Notes under the pieces: model-generated | Databases searched by the model: none | Told to the model about the DNA's origin: nothing | What the model saw: only the letters and a program-made list of their open reading frames with translations | From: Lachnospiraceae bacterium | GTDB lineage: Bacteria > Bacillota_A > Clostridia > Lachnospirales > Lachnospiraceae | Assembly (NCBI GenBank): GCA_018365895.1 | Contig: JAGZJD010000039.1 | Span: forward strand, 1 to 22,433 | Length of the DNA: 22,433 bases | Direction of reading: 5' to 3' | In this document: positions 1 through 7,951 of the stretch, in pieces | Numbering within the stretch: the stretch's first letter is position 1 | Layout of the letters: each line of letters begins with the position of its first letter | Made by a program: the position numbers and the translations under genes

Positions 1-51
1 TTGCCTGTACATTTCAACACATTTTTGTTTGTACTCATATGAGTAACGCAT
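1..51 (-). CDS. Transposase-like protein, N-terminal fragment (cut by window edge)
   Basis: Read on the minus strand from the ATG at 51, the frame stays open to the window edge and gives 17 residues, MRYSYEYKQKCVEMYRQ. This closely resembles the N-terminus of helix-turn-helix / IS3-type transposase OrfA proteins common in Lachnospiraceae, which begin with a similar MRYSYEFK...C.E.YRQ stretch. An AAGGAGGG ribosome site lies just upstream of the ATG, inside a hairpin (58-90). Only the start is visible, so the family call rests on a short match and the intactness of the gene is unknown. Its presence marks an insertion sequence next to the polysaccharide locus. Confidence 0.6.
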   Translation of the reverse strand, partial: MRYSYEYKQKCVEMYRQ

Positions 52-57
52 AAAAAT

Positions 58-90
58 ACCCTCCTTACTGGTTAGTCCAGTAAAGAGGGT
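58..90 (-). promoter_or_regulatory. Hairpin covering the transposase ribosome binding site
   Basis: Arms ACCCTCCTTACTGG (58-71) and CCAGTAAAGAGGGT (77-90) pair over 14 positions with one mismatch around the loop TTAGT. On the minus strand the 3' arm contains AAGGAGGG, the ribosome site of the transposase-like gene that starts at 51. A transcript entering from outside would fold and hide that site, as is established for IS10 and IS50. The hairpin may also be part of the terminal region of the insertion sequence. It has no T-run typical of a terminator on the plus strand. Confidence 0.55.
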
Positions 91-129
91 ACATATCATG
101 ATTTTATACCATTTTTTGTTTTTTATATA

Positions 130-158
130 TTTTGTAATGAAGTTATATATGATATAAT
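130..158 (+). promoter_or_regulatory. Candidate promoter for the DUF2142 gene
   Basis: A perfect TATAAT lies at 153-158, 34 bases before the GTG start at 193. The best -35 candidate, TTTTGT at 130-135 with a 17-base spacer, is weak. The region is very AT-rich, so a chance -10 match is possible. Confidence 0.4.
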
Positions 159-192
159 AAAAAAACTGAATCAGAAGAAAAGAGGTTATGTT

Positions 193-2166
193 GTGGAGAA
201 AAATAAAAAAAATAGTTTAATTTTGGGGGCAATATTGGGAAGCATTATTTTTATAATACTATTTTTTGTATATAAAGATTTTGTAAATCCTGCTAGAAAT
301 AGCAGAATGATGTATGTGGATTATACTCCAATAGGTAATAGTATAGAAGTTAAGACAGGAGATAAAATTAAACAAGAAATCACTATGAAAAGTGATTCTT
401 TTGAAATGGTAGGAATAGGATATAAAACAGCGCAATTGAAAGAAGCAGATGTGTTAGTTATAAGAGCGCTTGATTCTCAAAAAGAAGTTCAACAGGAATG
501 GAAAGTTAGTAATAGTACACATCAATTGGAGAGTGTTCCGGGAACTAACTATTTAATGCTTCAAGTTGCAGAGACAGTACATGCAAAGGTAGAAGAAAAA
601 TGGATATTAGAGCTAGAGATTGTAGGAACTGGACAAAGTAAAATAGAATTATTACTGTCTTCTCCTAAAGAGGATGTGTTGAAGGTTAACGAGAAACAAG
701 ACGGAACGTTAGCTATACAGATTTTAGGAGGCGCTGCAAATGGTTCGTTATATGTATTTATAGTATTTGTTTGTGGGATTATTTTGGTGCTAGGTGCAAT
801 TATTAGTGTTTTATGGAAAAAAGTAAAGATTGAACAAGGTTTTGCAGTGTTTGCTTTTTTGCTCGGAGGTCTATATTTGTTTTATATAGCTCCATATTCT
901 ATTCCTGATGAAGAGGCACATTTTATAACAGCATATTCCTATAGCAGCAGACTGTTAGGAGAAGAAGCAGTGGATGAAGAAGGGCGCGTTTTATTGCGTT
1001 CGGAAGATATGCCTAATTATTTAGTAAAGCAGATTCCAACAAAAGAAACATATATCTTTTATTTAAAAGGTTTAGCTGGAGATATTCCTCAAACTCTCGA
1101 TGGTAAAATAGTTACAAAGGGTGTTATTAATGTTTCGGCAATTTCGTATTTACCACAAATTATAGGAATTACTTTTGCAAGAATTTTAAATTTAAATGGT
1201 GTATATTTATTTTTTATAGGTAGAATGTTTGCGCTGTTAGGCTATATTTTTATTTGCTATTGGGCAATAAAAAAAATGCCATTTGCTAAAATTATGCTTG
1301 CACTTATTGCATTGTTACCGATGGCACTGCAGCAAGCAGTTTCATTTAGTTATGATATGATGATTAATGCAATATCATTCTTTTTAATTGCATATTTATT
1401 TTACTTGATATATGAGAAGGAAAAAGTAGAAGTAAAAGATGTTATTGTACTTTTGATAACTACTGTGATTTTAAGCCCGATAAAAGTTGTTTATGCTGTA
1501 ATTATTGGATTAGGTATTCTTATTCCATATAAAAAATTTGGAAGTAAAAAACGTAAATGGTTGAGTGCATTTGGATTGGGATTAGCTGGAATTGGTTCAA
1601 TACTTTATGTAAGATTAGTGAATATTACTGATATGGTAAATACGACGGCTGATAAAGTGATCTGGACAGGAGAGCCGGGATATAGTTTTGAAGTTATTGC
1701 ACAAAAGCCATATAAAATTTTAGGGCTATTTTGTAGAACAACGGAGAGAATGAGTTCTTATTATTGGGATACAATGATAGGAGATCGATTAGGCTGGTTA
1801 GATATCCAAATCCCTAATTTAGTGATTATTGGTTTTACTATTTTACTTTTAATCAGTATTCTTATGTGCCCAAATGAAAAACAAGAGATTAGAATGAAAT
1901 CAAAGCTTTGGATATTCTTGCTTGTGGCTATTTGTGTTTCATTTGTTTGGTTTGCTCTTATTATTGATTTTACAAGATTGAGTTCCTTGACAATTGAGGG
2001 AGTTCAAGGAAGATATTTTATTGCGATTTTACCAATGTTTATGCTTCTATTTCGAAATAATAAAATTCAATTGCAAAAGAGGGTGGATCAAGAAATTCTC
2101 ATTGGTGCAGTAATTTTAAATTTATGGACATTAATTACTGTATTTGAAACAGTCATTGCAAGGTAA
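193..2166 (+). CDS. DUF2142-family polytopic membrane protein
   Basis: A predicted 657-residue integral membrane protein. One N-terminal membrane segment (about 9-28) is followed by an outward soluble region (about 30-185), then many hydrophobic segments from about 188 to the C-terminus. After the third segment comes PDEEAHF (238-244), which matches the acidic P-D-E-x-A-H-F motif that marks DUF2142 proteins. DUF2142 proteins are often found in cell-surface polysaccharide loci and resemble GT-C type lipid-sugar glycosyltransferases, so a role in adding side groups outside the membrane is plausible but inferred. The start is GTG at 193, 7 bases after an AGAGG ribosome site; an ATG at 188 is in another frame and soon stops. 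The gene is strikingly AT-rich. It is separated from rfbC by 228 bases with their own promoter, so it may be transcribed independently. Confidence 0.8.
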   Translation: MEKNKKNSLILGAILGSIIFIILFFVYKDFVNPARNSRMMYVDYTPIGNSIEVKTGDKIKQEITMKSDSFEMVGIGYKTAQLKEADVLVIRALDSQKEVQQEWKVSNSTHQLESVPGTNYLMLQVAETVHAKVEEKWILELEIVGTGQSKIELLLSSPKEDVLKVNEKQDGTLAIQILGGAANGSLYVFIVFVCGIILVLGAIISVLWKKVKIEQGFAVFAFLLGGLYLFYIAPYSIPDEEAHFITAYSYSSRLLGEEAVDEEGRVLLRSEDMPNYLVKQIPTKETYIFYLKGLAGDIPQTLDGKIVTKGVINVSAISYLPQIIGITFARILNLNGVYLFFIGRMFALLGYIFICYWAIKKMPFAKIMLALIALLPMALQQAVSFSYDMMINAISFFLIAYLFYLIYEKEKVEVKDVIVLLITTVILSPIKVVYAVIIGLGILIPYKKFGSKKRKWLSAFGLGLAGIGSILYVRLVNITDMVNTTADKVIWTGEPGYSFEVIAQKPYKILGLFCRTTERMSSYYWDTMIGDRLGWLDIQIPNLVIIGFTILLLISILMCPNEKQEIRMKSKLWIFLLVAICVSFVWFALIIDFTRLSSLTIEGVQGRYFIAILPMFMLLFRNNKIQLQKRVDQEILIGAVILNLWTLITVFETVIAR

Positions 2167-2219
2167 TATCGTGTATAGTGATAAAGTAGTTTATTTAGAA
2201 AATAATCTTGTCTATATGT

Positions 2220-2231
2220 AACTAATTAGTT
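2220..2231. repeat. 12-bp perfect palindrome upstream of the rfbC promoter
   Basis: AACTAATTAGTT at 2220-2231 is a perfect palindrome, 25 bases before the -35 element at 2257. It could be an operator, but AT-rich palindromes of this size arise by chance. Confidence 0.3.
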
Positions 2232-2256
2232 AGTTGCGACATATTAGAAGAGAGAA

Positions 2257-2285
2257 TTGAAAAATGTTATCAAAAGTGTTACAAT
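2257..2285 (+). promoter_or_regulatory. Near-consensus promoter for the rfbC-exporter operon
   Basis: TTGAAA (2257-2262) and TACAAT (2280-2285) are separated by exactly 17 bases, each one mismatch from the sigma-A consensus. Transcription would start near 2292, leaving an untranslated leader of about 100 bases before the rfbC ATG at 2395. This is the strongest promoter-like sequence seen in the first half of the window. Confidence 0.65.
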
Positions 2286-2319
2286 ATTGGTTGATTTAAT
2301 GTATATTTTGGATTATGGG

Positions 2320-2340
2320 GCGGTATTTATAAAATACTGC
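2320..2340 (+). other. Hairpin in the rfbC leader
   Basis: GCGGTATTT (2320-2328) pairs with AAATACTGC (2332-2340) over 9 positions, including one G-U, around a 3-base loop. It lies inside the predicted 5' leader of the rfbC transcript. No T-run follows, so it is not a convincing terminator; it may be a pause, stability or processing element. Confidence 0.4.
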
Positions 2341-2394
2341 TATTTGCGTTGAAATCAAATTAAGATTAACAATTGTAAAAGGAGAAAAGTTTTT

Positions 2395-2955
2395 ATGGGC
2401 AAAATTATAGTAGAAACATGTCATATAGAAGGGCTAAAAGTAATTACGCCTCAGATATTTGGAGATGAACGTGGATACTTTATGGAGACTTATAATTATA
2501 ATGATTTTAAAGAAGCCGGAATTGATGTGGAATTTGTTCAGGATAATCAGTCCAGTTCTATAAAAGGAGTTTTAAGAGGTCTTCATTTTCAAATTCATTA
2601 TCCGCAGGATAAACTTGTGCGCGTTGTAAAGGGAACGGTGTTTGATGTTGCAGTAGATTTAAGAAAAAATTCACCGACATATGGACAATGGTATGGTGTA
2701 ATTCTTTCTGCGGAAAACAAAAAACAGTTCTTTATTCCAAAGAATTTTGCGCATGGGTTTGTCGTACTATCAGATGAGGCAGAATTTGCATATAAATGCT
2801 CTGATTTTTATCATCCAAATGATGAGGGTGGACTTGCATGGAATGATCCAGAGGTTGGTGTGGAGTGGCCGTTGCCGGAAGGAATGACAGAGGAAAACTT
2901 AATTTTGTCTGAAAAGGATAGAAAATGGGGATCTATTAAGTCGTTGGTAAAGTAA
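2395..2955 (+). CDS. rfbC: dTDP-4-dehydrorhamnose 3,5-epimerase
   Basis: Cytoplasmic cupin enzyme that epimerises dTDP-4-keto-6-deoxy-D-glucose at C3 and C5 to the L-lyxo form, the third step of dTDP-L-rhamnose synthesis. The 186-residue length is normal for RmlC. Visible signatures are RGLHFQ (61-66, with His64 as the expected catalytic base), K73 in DKLVRVVKG, FAHGF (118-122) and Tyr133 in EFAYKCSDFY, the position of the catalytic tyrosine. The ATG at 2395 follows an AAAGGAG site with good spacing. It is the first gene after the promoter at 2257, and the exporter permease begins 15 bases after its stop. rfbD lies about 5 kb downstream; rfbA and rfbB must be elsewhere. Base composition is AT-rich but less extreme than in the flanking genes. 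Confidence 0.95.
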   Translation: MGKIIVETCHIEGLKVITPQIFGDERGYFMETYNYNDFKEAGIDVEFVQDNQSSSIKGVLRGLHFQIHYPQDKLVRVVKGTVFDVAVDLRKNSPTYGQWYGVILSAENKKQFFIPKNFAHGFVVLSDEAEFAYKCSDFYHPNDEGGLAWNDPEVGVEWPLPEGMTEENLILSEKDRKWGSIKSLVK

Positions 2956-2970
2956 TCAGTGGAGGAGAGA

Positions 2971-3744
2971 ATGAAGCATATAAACAACTTAAAAAAATAT
3001 AAAGGGCTATTGATTCAACTTGTTTTAAGAGATATTAAGACAAAATATCGGCGTTCTATTTTGGGATTGTTATGGACAGTATTAAATCCCCTGTTGATGA
3101 TGATTGTTTTGACGGTTGTATTTTCAAATGTGTTTAGAAATGATATTGAAAATTTTCCGGTTTATTTATTGTGTGGACAAGTAATCTTTAACTTTTTTAA
3201 TGAAGCAACCAATATGGCAATGACATCAATCATCTATAATGGAGAATTGATAAAGAAAGTATATGTACCTAAATATATTTTCCCTTTATCAAAACTATTA
3301 TCGAGTGCAGTAAATTTAGCAGCATCAATTATTGCATTATTTATTGTAATGTTGTTTACACGTACACCGTTGCAGGCAACAATCTTTTTAGGTGTAATTC
3401 CTTTAGTTTATGTTTTTATTTTTGCGATGGGAGTTGGATTGATTTTAGCTTCATATGCAGTGGCGTTTCGTGATCTTTTACATTTATACAGTGTAGTAAC
3501 GACAGCGTGGATGTACTTAACACCATTATTTTATCCAATTTCCATGCTGCCGGAGTGGCTACAGATTTTTATAAAACTGAATCCGTTAACCGGATTTATT
3601 ACTACATTTAGAGGTTATGTAATGAATGGGGTTTTACCATCATGGCAATCGCAGGTATATAGTATAGGAGTTTCAATTTTAATTCTTTTATTAGGAATGT
3701 ATGTTTTTGCAAAAAAACAAGATAAATTTATTTTAAAATTATAG
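2971..3744 (+). CDS. ABC-2 type polysaccharide export permease (Wzm/RgpC/TagG-like)
   Basis: Membrane subunit of an ABC exporter that moves a lipid-linked polysaccharide across the cytoplasmic membrane. The frame contains an N-terminal LVLRDIKTKYRRSILGLLW segment, which is the signature of the O-antigen/teichoic acid exporter permease family, followed by about six hydrophobic segments including the WTVLNPLLMMIVLTVVFS helix. I place the start at ATG 2971 (257 aa), because GGAGGAG at 2961-2967 is an ideal ribosome site for it; a GTG in frame at 2959 overlaps that site and is unlikely. The gene lies between rfbC and the ATPase gene, 10 bases before the latter, so the pair is surely co-transcribed. 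The Rgp rhamnan loci of streptococci have the same permease-ATPase arrangement. Confidence 0.92.
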   Translation: MKHINNLKKYKGLLIQLVLRDIKTKYRRSILGLLWTVLNPLLMMIVLTVVFSNVFRNDIENFPVYLLCGQVIFNFFNEATNMAMTSIIYNGELIKKVYVPKYIFPLSKLLSSAVNLAASIIALFIVMLFTRTPLQATIFLGVIPLVYVFIFAMGVGLILASYAVAFRDLLHLYSVVTTAWMYLTPLFYPISMLPEWLQIFIKLNPLTGFITTFRGYVMNGVLPSWQSQVYSIGVSILILLLGMYVFAKKQDKFILKL

Positions 3745-3754
3745 GAGAGAAAGT

Positions 3755-4489
3755 ATGAAACCGGAGAATGCGGTAGAAGTGAATCACGTTTCAATGTGTT
3801 TTAATTTATATCAGCAAAAAGTGGACAGTTTGAAAGAATATGTGATCAAAGCAATAAAAGGACAACTTTATTTTGAAGAATTTTGGGCTTTGCAAGATGT
3901 TTCGTTTGAGATAAAACGTGGAGAATCTGTTGCTTTAATGGGAAAAAACGGATGTGGAAAAAGTACGATGTTGAAAACGATAGCAGGAGTCTTAAAACCT
4001 ACCAAAGGCAGCGTTGAGAGATTGAGCGATATTGCTCCTATGATTGAATTGGGAGTAGGGTTCGACTTTGATCTTACTGCTAGAGAAAATGTCTATTTAA
4101 ATGGGGCACTGTTAGGCTATTCACAGGAAATGCTTGATGATAATTTTGATAAAATAATAAATTTTGCTGAACTAGAACGATTTGTGGATGTGCCGATAAA
4201 AAATTTTTCATCAGGAATGCTTGCACGTTTGGGGTTTGCTATCTCAACAGTAAAGAATGCAGAAATTTTAATTGTAGATGAGATTTTGTCTGTAGGAGAT
4301 TATAAATTTCAGGAAAAGTGCGAAGAGAGAATTCATGAAATGATGAAAAATAATACAACCGTTTTGTTTGTGTCACATAGTAAAGACCAAGTTAAAAAAA
4401 TTTGTAACAGGGGTATTTTATTGGATTCAGGAAAAGTTGTGCTGGATGCAGATATTGACTCAGTATGTGAAAAGTATGGTCAAGAATAA
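3755..4489 (+). CDS. ABC exporter ATP-binding protein (Wzt/RgpD/TagH-like, short form)
   Basis: Nucleotide-binding subunit that powers the adjacent permease. Visible motifs are Walker A GKNGCGKST (63-71), the Q-loop region PMIELGVGFDFDLTARENV (95-113, characteristic of the TagH/Wzt branch), signature FSSGM (151-155), Walker B ILIVDE (171-176) and the switch histidine in VSHS (H208). At 244 residues it ends after the nucleotide-binding domain and lacks the C-terminal carbohydrate-binding domain found in Wzt proteins that recognise a terminal cap on the glycan. This suggests an export mode that does not need chain-end recognition by the ATPase. The start ATG 3755 follows AGGAGAG, and the next gene begins 14 bases after the stop. 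Confidence 0.93.
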   Translation: MKPENAVEVNHVSMCFNLYQQKVDSLKEYVIKAIKGQLYFEEFWALQDVSFEIKRGESVALMGKNGCGKSTMLKTIAGVLKPTKGSVERLSDIAPMIELGVGFDFDLTARENVYLNGALLGYSQEMLDDNFDKIINFAELERFVDVPIKNFSSGMLARLGFAISTVKNAEILIVDEILSVGDYKFQEKCEERIHEMMKNNTTVLFVSHSKDQVKKICNRGILLDSGKVVLDADIDSVCEKYGQE

Positions 4490-4503
4490 AGTAGGGGAAA
4501 AAG

Positions 4504-7500
4504 ATGATTTATCAGATACAAAAAAAGATTTTTAGGGTTGAAAGCAATATCGATTTATTTGAAATTAATCAGAATATGTTACGTATTAAAGGCTGGATAT
4601 TTATACCTAACACAGAAATCAAAAGTTTAAAAATTGTATTTCAGGGCTTTTCAGGAAAATATGTGGTAGAAATTGAACGAGGAATTGAAAGACCAGATGT
4701 TTATCAGGTGTATCAAAAAAATCCATATGCAAAAAAAAGTGGATTTTTAGCTAATATTTTAATTGAAAACATTAATAATGAATCAATTTGGTTGGAATAT
4801 TCTACAGACAAACATAAATATTATTTGTATCTTGGATTTTTACATGGTAGAAAATTGGAAACATTAGCTGATCAGCCACAAGTAAAGTTGTTGAAAAGTA
4901 GTTCTGGTAATTTAAATATTTTTAAATTCAGAGAAAAAAAACTTGTATCAGAATTAGTGTTTCCTGAAGAATTGTATAATCATGTGATAGATATAGTGAT
5001 TCCTATTTATAATGGCTTTGAGTTTTTTGAGAATTTGTTTTCAAGTATTAAGAAGACGAAAATGAAATATCGGCTTATTTTAGTTGATGATTGCAGCCCT
5101 GATAAAAGGATTCAAGAATTTTTATCCCAATATAGTCAGAAACATAAAGATGTAATTGTGATTTCTAATGAAAAAAATCTTGGATTTGTAAAATCAGTTA
5201 ATAAAGCATTAGCAAGATGTGGAAATCACGTTGCGTTGGTTAACACAGATGTAGAGGTTCCGGAGTTGTGGTTGGAACGTTTGATGTATCCAATTATTAT
5301 GAATGAAAAGGTAGCATCATCTACTCCGTTTACTACATGTGGGACAATTTGCAGTTTTCCTGATTTTGGAAAAGACAATAAGTTGTTTGAAGGAAAAACT
5401 TTAAAAGAAGTGGATGATATTTTCCAGAAAATAAAGCCAACATATGTAGAGATGCCCACAGGAGTTGGATTCTGTATGGGAATGAATCAAAAAGTTTTAG
5501 AAAAGATTGGTTTGTTAGATGCTGACACGTTTAATATGGGATATGGGGAAGAAAATGATTGGTGTCAAAGAGCGATAAAACAGGGATATGTAAATGTACA
5601 AGTAGAAAATCTTTTTGTATATCATAAACACGGAGGCAGTTTTTTAGACGCAGATAAGAAAAAATATTTAGAAGAGAATGAAAAGAAATTATTAAAAAAA
5701 CATCCGAACTATAATAGAGAAATATCATATTTCTGTGAATTAAATCCAAATGAATCGGTGCGTACTTATGTAAAACTGATGCTTATGGAAAGTATGTATG
5801 CAGAAGAAACAATAGTGGCATTTGATCATGATTTAGGCGGAGGAGCAACAGCATATCTTCTCAAATTAGAACAACAGGAACTTCAGAGAGGAAGGAGTTT
5901 TTGTACGGTACGTTATGAATATGAGACAGGACGATATAAAGTACAGTTCCGGGTAAAAAAATATGATGTTTTGTTAAAACTTGACTCATTAAAAGAAGTA
6001 TTTGCTTTTTTAGAAGAAATAAAGCCAGATAAAATGATTATAAATGAGCTTGTAACGTATCCTAATTTATATAACTTTCTAAAAGAAATAAGAAATTATA
6101 AAATGTTACATGGTATTTTCTTGCAAATGTTGATGCATGATTATTTTTCTGTTTGTCCGACGATTAATCTGTTAAATAACCAAAAGGAATACTGTGGAAT
6201 TCCGAGTGTAGAGGTATGCAAAGAATGTTTACAAAAGAATGCTAATTTAGGATATTTGGATTTTGAGAGTATGAATCGTTGGAGAAATTCATGGTGTGAA
6301 ATATTTGAGGTTTGCGATGAAGTGGTGGCTTTTTCAGAAGATACTGAACATATATTAGAAAAGACGTATGGACAGATGAAAAATTTGGTGCTTAGACCAC
6401 ATCAAGTAAAGCATATGCCAATGATTCCTAAAATAAGAAAAACAAGTAAGTCTGTAAATATTGGTTTATTAGGAGTTTTAACTCAGCATAAAGGTTTAGA
6501 TGTTGTAAGGAAAATTTTAAAGAAAATTGAAAAAGATGAGTTGAATATTAATATCACTCTGATTGGTAAAAGTATAGAACCAATTCACAGCAAACATTTT
6601 AAACAGACTGGTGAATACACGAGAGATATGCTTCCAAAACTTGTTTTTGAAGAAGATATTGATATCTTTTTAATTCCATCTATTTGGCCAGAAACATTTT
6701 CTTATACAACAGAAGAAATTATGAAAATGGGCTTTCCGATAATGTGCTTTGATTTAGGCGCACCGGCAGAACGAATAAAAAAATATGCAAAAGGAATTGT
6801 TATACCAGAAATTAGTGCAGAAGCTGTTTTGAATACCATAAAAGCAAATAAAGAAATGATTATGGGGGGAATAAAAAAGCCTTATAAGAAAAAGATTGCA
6901 TTTATAGTGGAAGAAGAAACTTTTTCGTCTAGATATCGTGTCGAACATCTTATGGAACAATTGATATATCAGGGAATTGCTTCAGATTATTTTATGCTTT
7001 CGCAAAGTAAAAAGATTTGTTTGGAGAAATATAGCAGTGTAGTTATATACAGAGCTTCAAAGAAAGAAGCAGTAGCAAAAATTGTAGAAAAAGCACACAA
7101 AGAGAAAATTGATGTTTTTTATGATATTGATGACTATATTTTTGAATATGAAAAAATAAAGGACTTGGAGTTTCTTTCAGAAAAAGACTATCATAATTTT
7201 GAAAAATATTCAAAAAATATATGTGAATGTATGGAATTATGTGATGCATTTATTACTTCAACGCACAATATGAAAAAAGCAATCGAGAATGTAGTGAATG
7301 ATAGACCTGTTTTTATTAATAGGAATTCTTTAAGTATGGAGATGCTGATGCTGTCGGAAGAAGCAGTTGAACAAAAAAAATCAGATGAAGATAAAATTGT
7401 TATGGGCTATTTTAGTGGTTCAAAAACACATGATGCTGATTTAGAAACTATAAAAAATGCTATTTGTAAATGCATGAGAAAATATGAAAATTTATATTTT

Positions 7501-7929
7501 CGAATTGGAGGAACAATTGACATTTTAAAAGAATTTAAAGAATTTTCAAATAGAATTGAGCATATAGAATTTGTAAATTGGAAGAAATTGCCAAAAGTTA
7601 TTTCAGAAGTAGATATTAATCTTATGCCGTTAGAGGATACATTTTTTCATGCATGTAAGTCAGAAAATAAATGGACAGAAGCAGCTGCTGTGAATGTTGT
7701 AACGATAGCATCGTGGAATTCAGAATTAGCAAGTGTAATGGAAGATGATAAAAATGCAGTATTGTGTAGAAATGAAAATGAATGGAGTGAAAAGCTAGAA
7801 AAATTGATAGAAGATCAGAAATACCGCATTCGATTGGCACAGCAGGCTAAAGAAGATATTCTTGCGACACATACGACCAAGAATATATCTAATGAGTTAA
7901 TTCATGCATTATGTGGGACCGGAATTTAA
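4504..7929 (+). CDS. Very large multi-module glycosyltransferase (GT2 plus GT4-like modules)
   Basis: A 1141-residue cytoplasmic or membrane-associated glycosyltransferase without clear membrane segments. Residues 1 to about 125 look like a beta-rich N-terminal domain. A GT2 (GT-A fold) module follows from about 161: VIDIVIPIYNG, VDDCSPD (194-200) and the metal-site region NTDVEV (247-252). A second module of GT-B/GT4 type spans about 430-790, with a glycine-rich GLLGVLTQHKG near 655 and an E-x7-E motif in PETFSYTTEE near 728. A third, more divergent GT-B-like module (about 795-1141) has FDIDDY-like and GYFSGSKTHDADLE segments. A Cys-rich stretch between modules one and two (HDYFSVCP, EYCGIP, VCKEC) could bind metal. 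Such proteins are known in rhamnan and S-layer glycan loci, and one enzyme may make several linkages. Exact sugars cannot be read. The gene is extremely AT-rich. Confidence 0.85.
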   Translation: MIYQIQKKIFRVESNIDLFEINQNMLRIKGWIFIPNTEIKSLKIVFQGFSGKYVVEIERGIERPDVYQVYQKNPYAKKSGFLANILIENINNESIWLEYSTDKHKYYLYLGFLHGRKLETLADQPQVKLLKSSSGNLNIFKFREKKLVSELVFPEELYNHVIDIVIPIYNGFEFFENLFSSIKKTKMKYRLILVDDCSPDKRIQEFLSQYSQKHKDVIVISNEKNLGFVKSVNKALARCGNHVALVNTDVEVPELWLERLMYPIIMNEKVASSTPFTTCGTICSFPDFGKDNKLFEGKTLKEVDDIFQKIKPTYVEMPTGVGFCMGMNQKVLEKIGLLDADTFNMGYGEENDWCQRAIKQGYVNVQVENLFVYHKHGGSFLDADKKKYLEENEKKLLKKHPNYNREISYFCELNPNESVRTYVKLMLMESMYAEETIVAFDHDLGGGATAYLLKLEQQELQRGRSFCTVRYEYETGRYKVQFRVKKYDVLLKLDSLKEVFAFLEEIKPDKMIINELVTYPNLYNFLKEIRNYKMLHGIFLQMLMHDYFSVCPTINLLNNQKEYCGIPSVEVCKECLQKNANLGYLDFESMNRWRNSWCEIFEVCDEVVAFSEDTEHILEKTYGQMKNLVLRPHQVKHMPMIPKIRKTSKSVNIGLLGVLTQHKGLDVVRKILKKIEKDELNINITLIGKSIEPIHSKHFKQTGEYTRDMLPKLVFEEDIDIFLIPSIWPETFSYTTEEIMKMGFPIMCFDLGAPAERIKKYAKGIVIPEISAEAVLNTIKANKEMIMGGIKKPYKKKIAFIVEEETFSSRYRVEHLMEQLIYQGIASDYFMLSQSKKICLEKYSSVVIYRASKKEAVAKIVEKAHKEKIDVFYDIDDYIFEYEKIKDLEFLSEKDYHNFEKYSKNICECMELCDAFITSTHNMKKAIENVVNDRPVFINRNSLSMEMLMLSEEAVEQKKSDEDKIVMGYFSGSKTHDADLETIKNAICKCMRKYENLYFRIGGTIDILKEFKEFSNRIEHIEFVNWKKLPKVISEVDINLMPLEDTFFHACKSENKWTEAAAVNVVTIASWNSELASVMEDDKNAVLCRNENEWSEKLEKLIEDQKYRIRLAQQAKEDILATHTTKNISNELIHALCGTGI

Positions 7930-7951
7930 AGATAAAAGAAAGGAAACCATT

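Noticed and set aside
58..90. Hairpin as a rho-independent terminator for the plus strand
   Set aside because: No T-run follows on the plus strand and it contains the ribosome site of the minus-strand gene.
2286..2394. Riboswitch in the rfbC leader
   Set aside because: Only one 9-bp hairpin is visible and no known aptamer core was recognised; there is no following terminator.
2959..3744. Permease start at GTG 2959
   Set aside because: The strong GGAGGAG at 2961-2967 would then be inside the coding sequence; ATG 2971 fits it exactly.
7904..7951. rfbD start at ATG 7904
   Set aside because: It lies within the previous gene, has no ribosome site, and the residues before MRILVTG do not belong to the Rossmann fold start.
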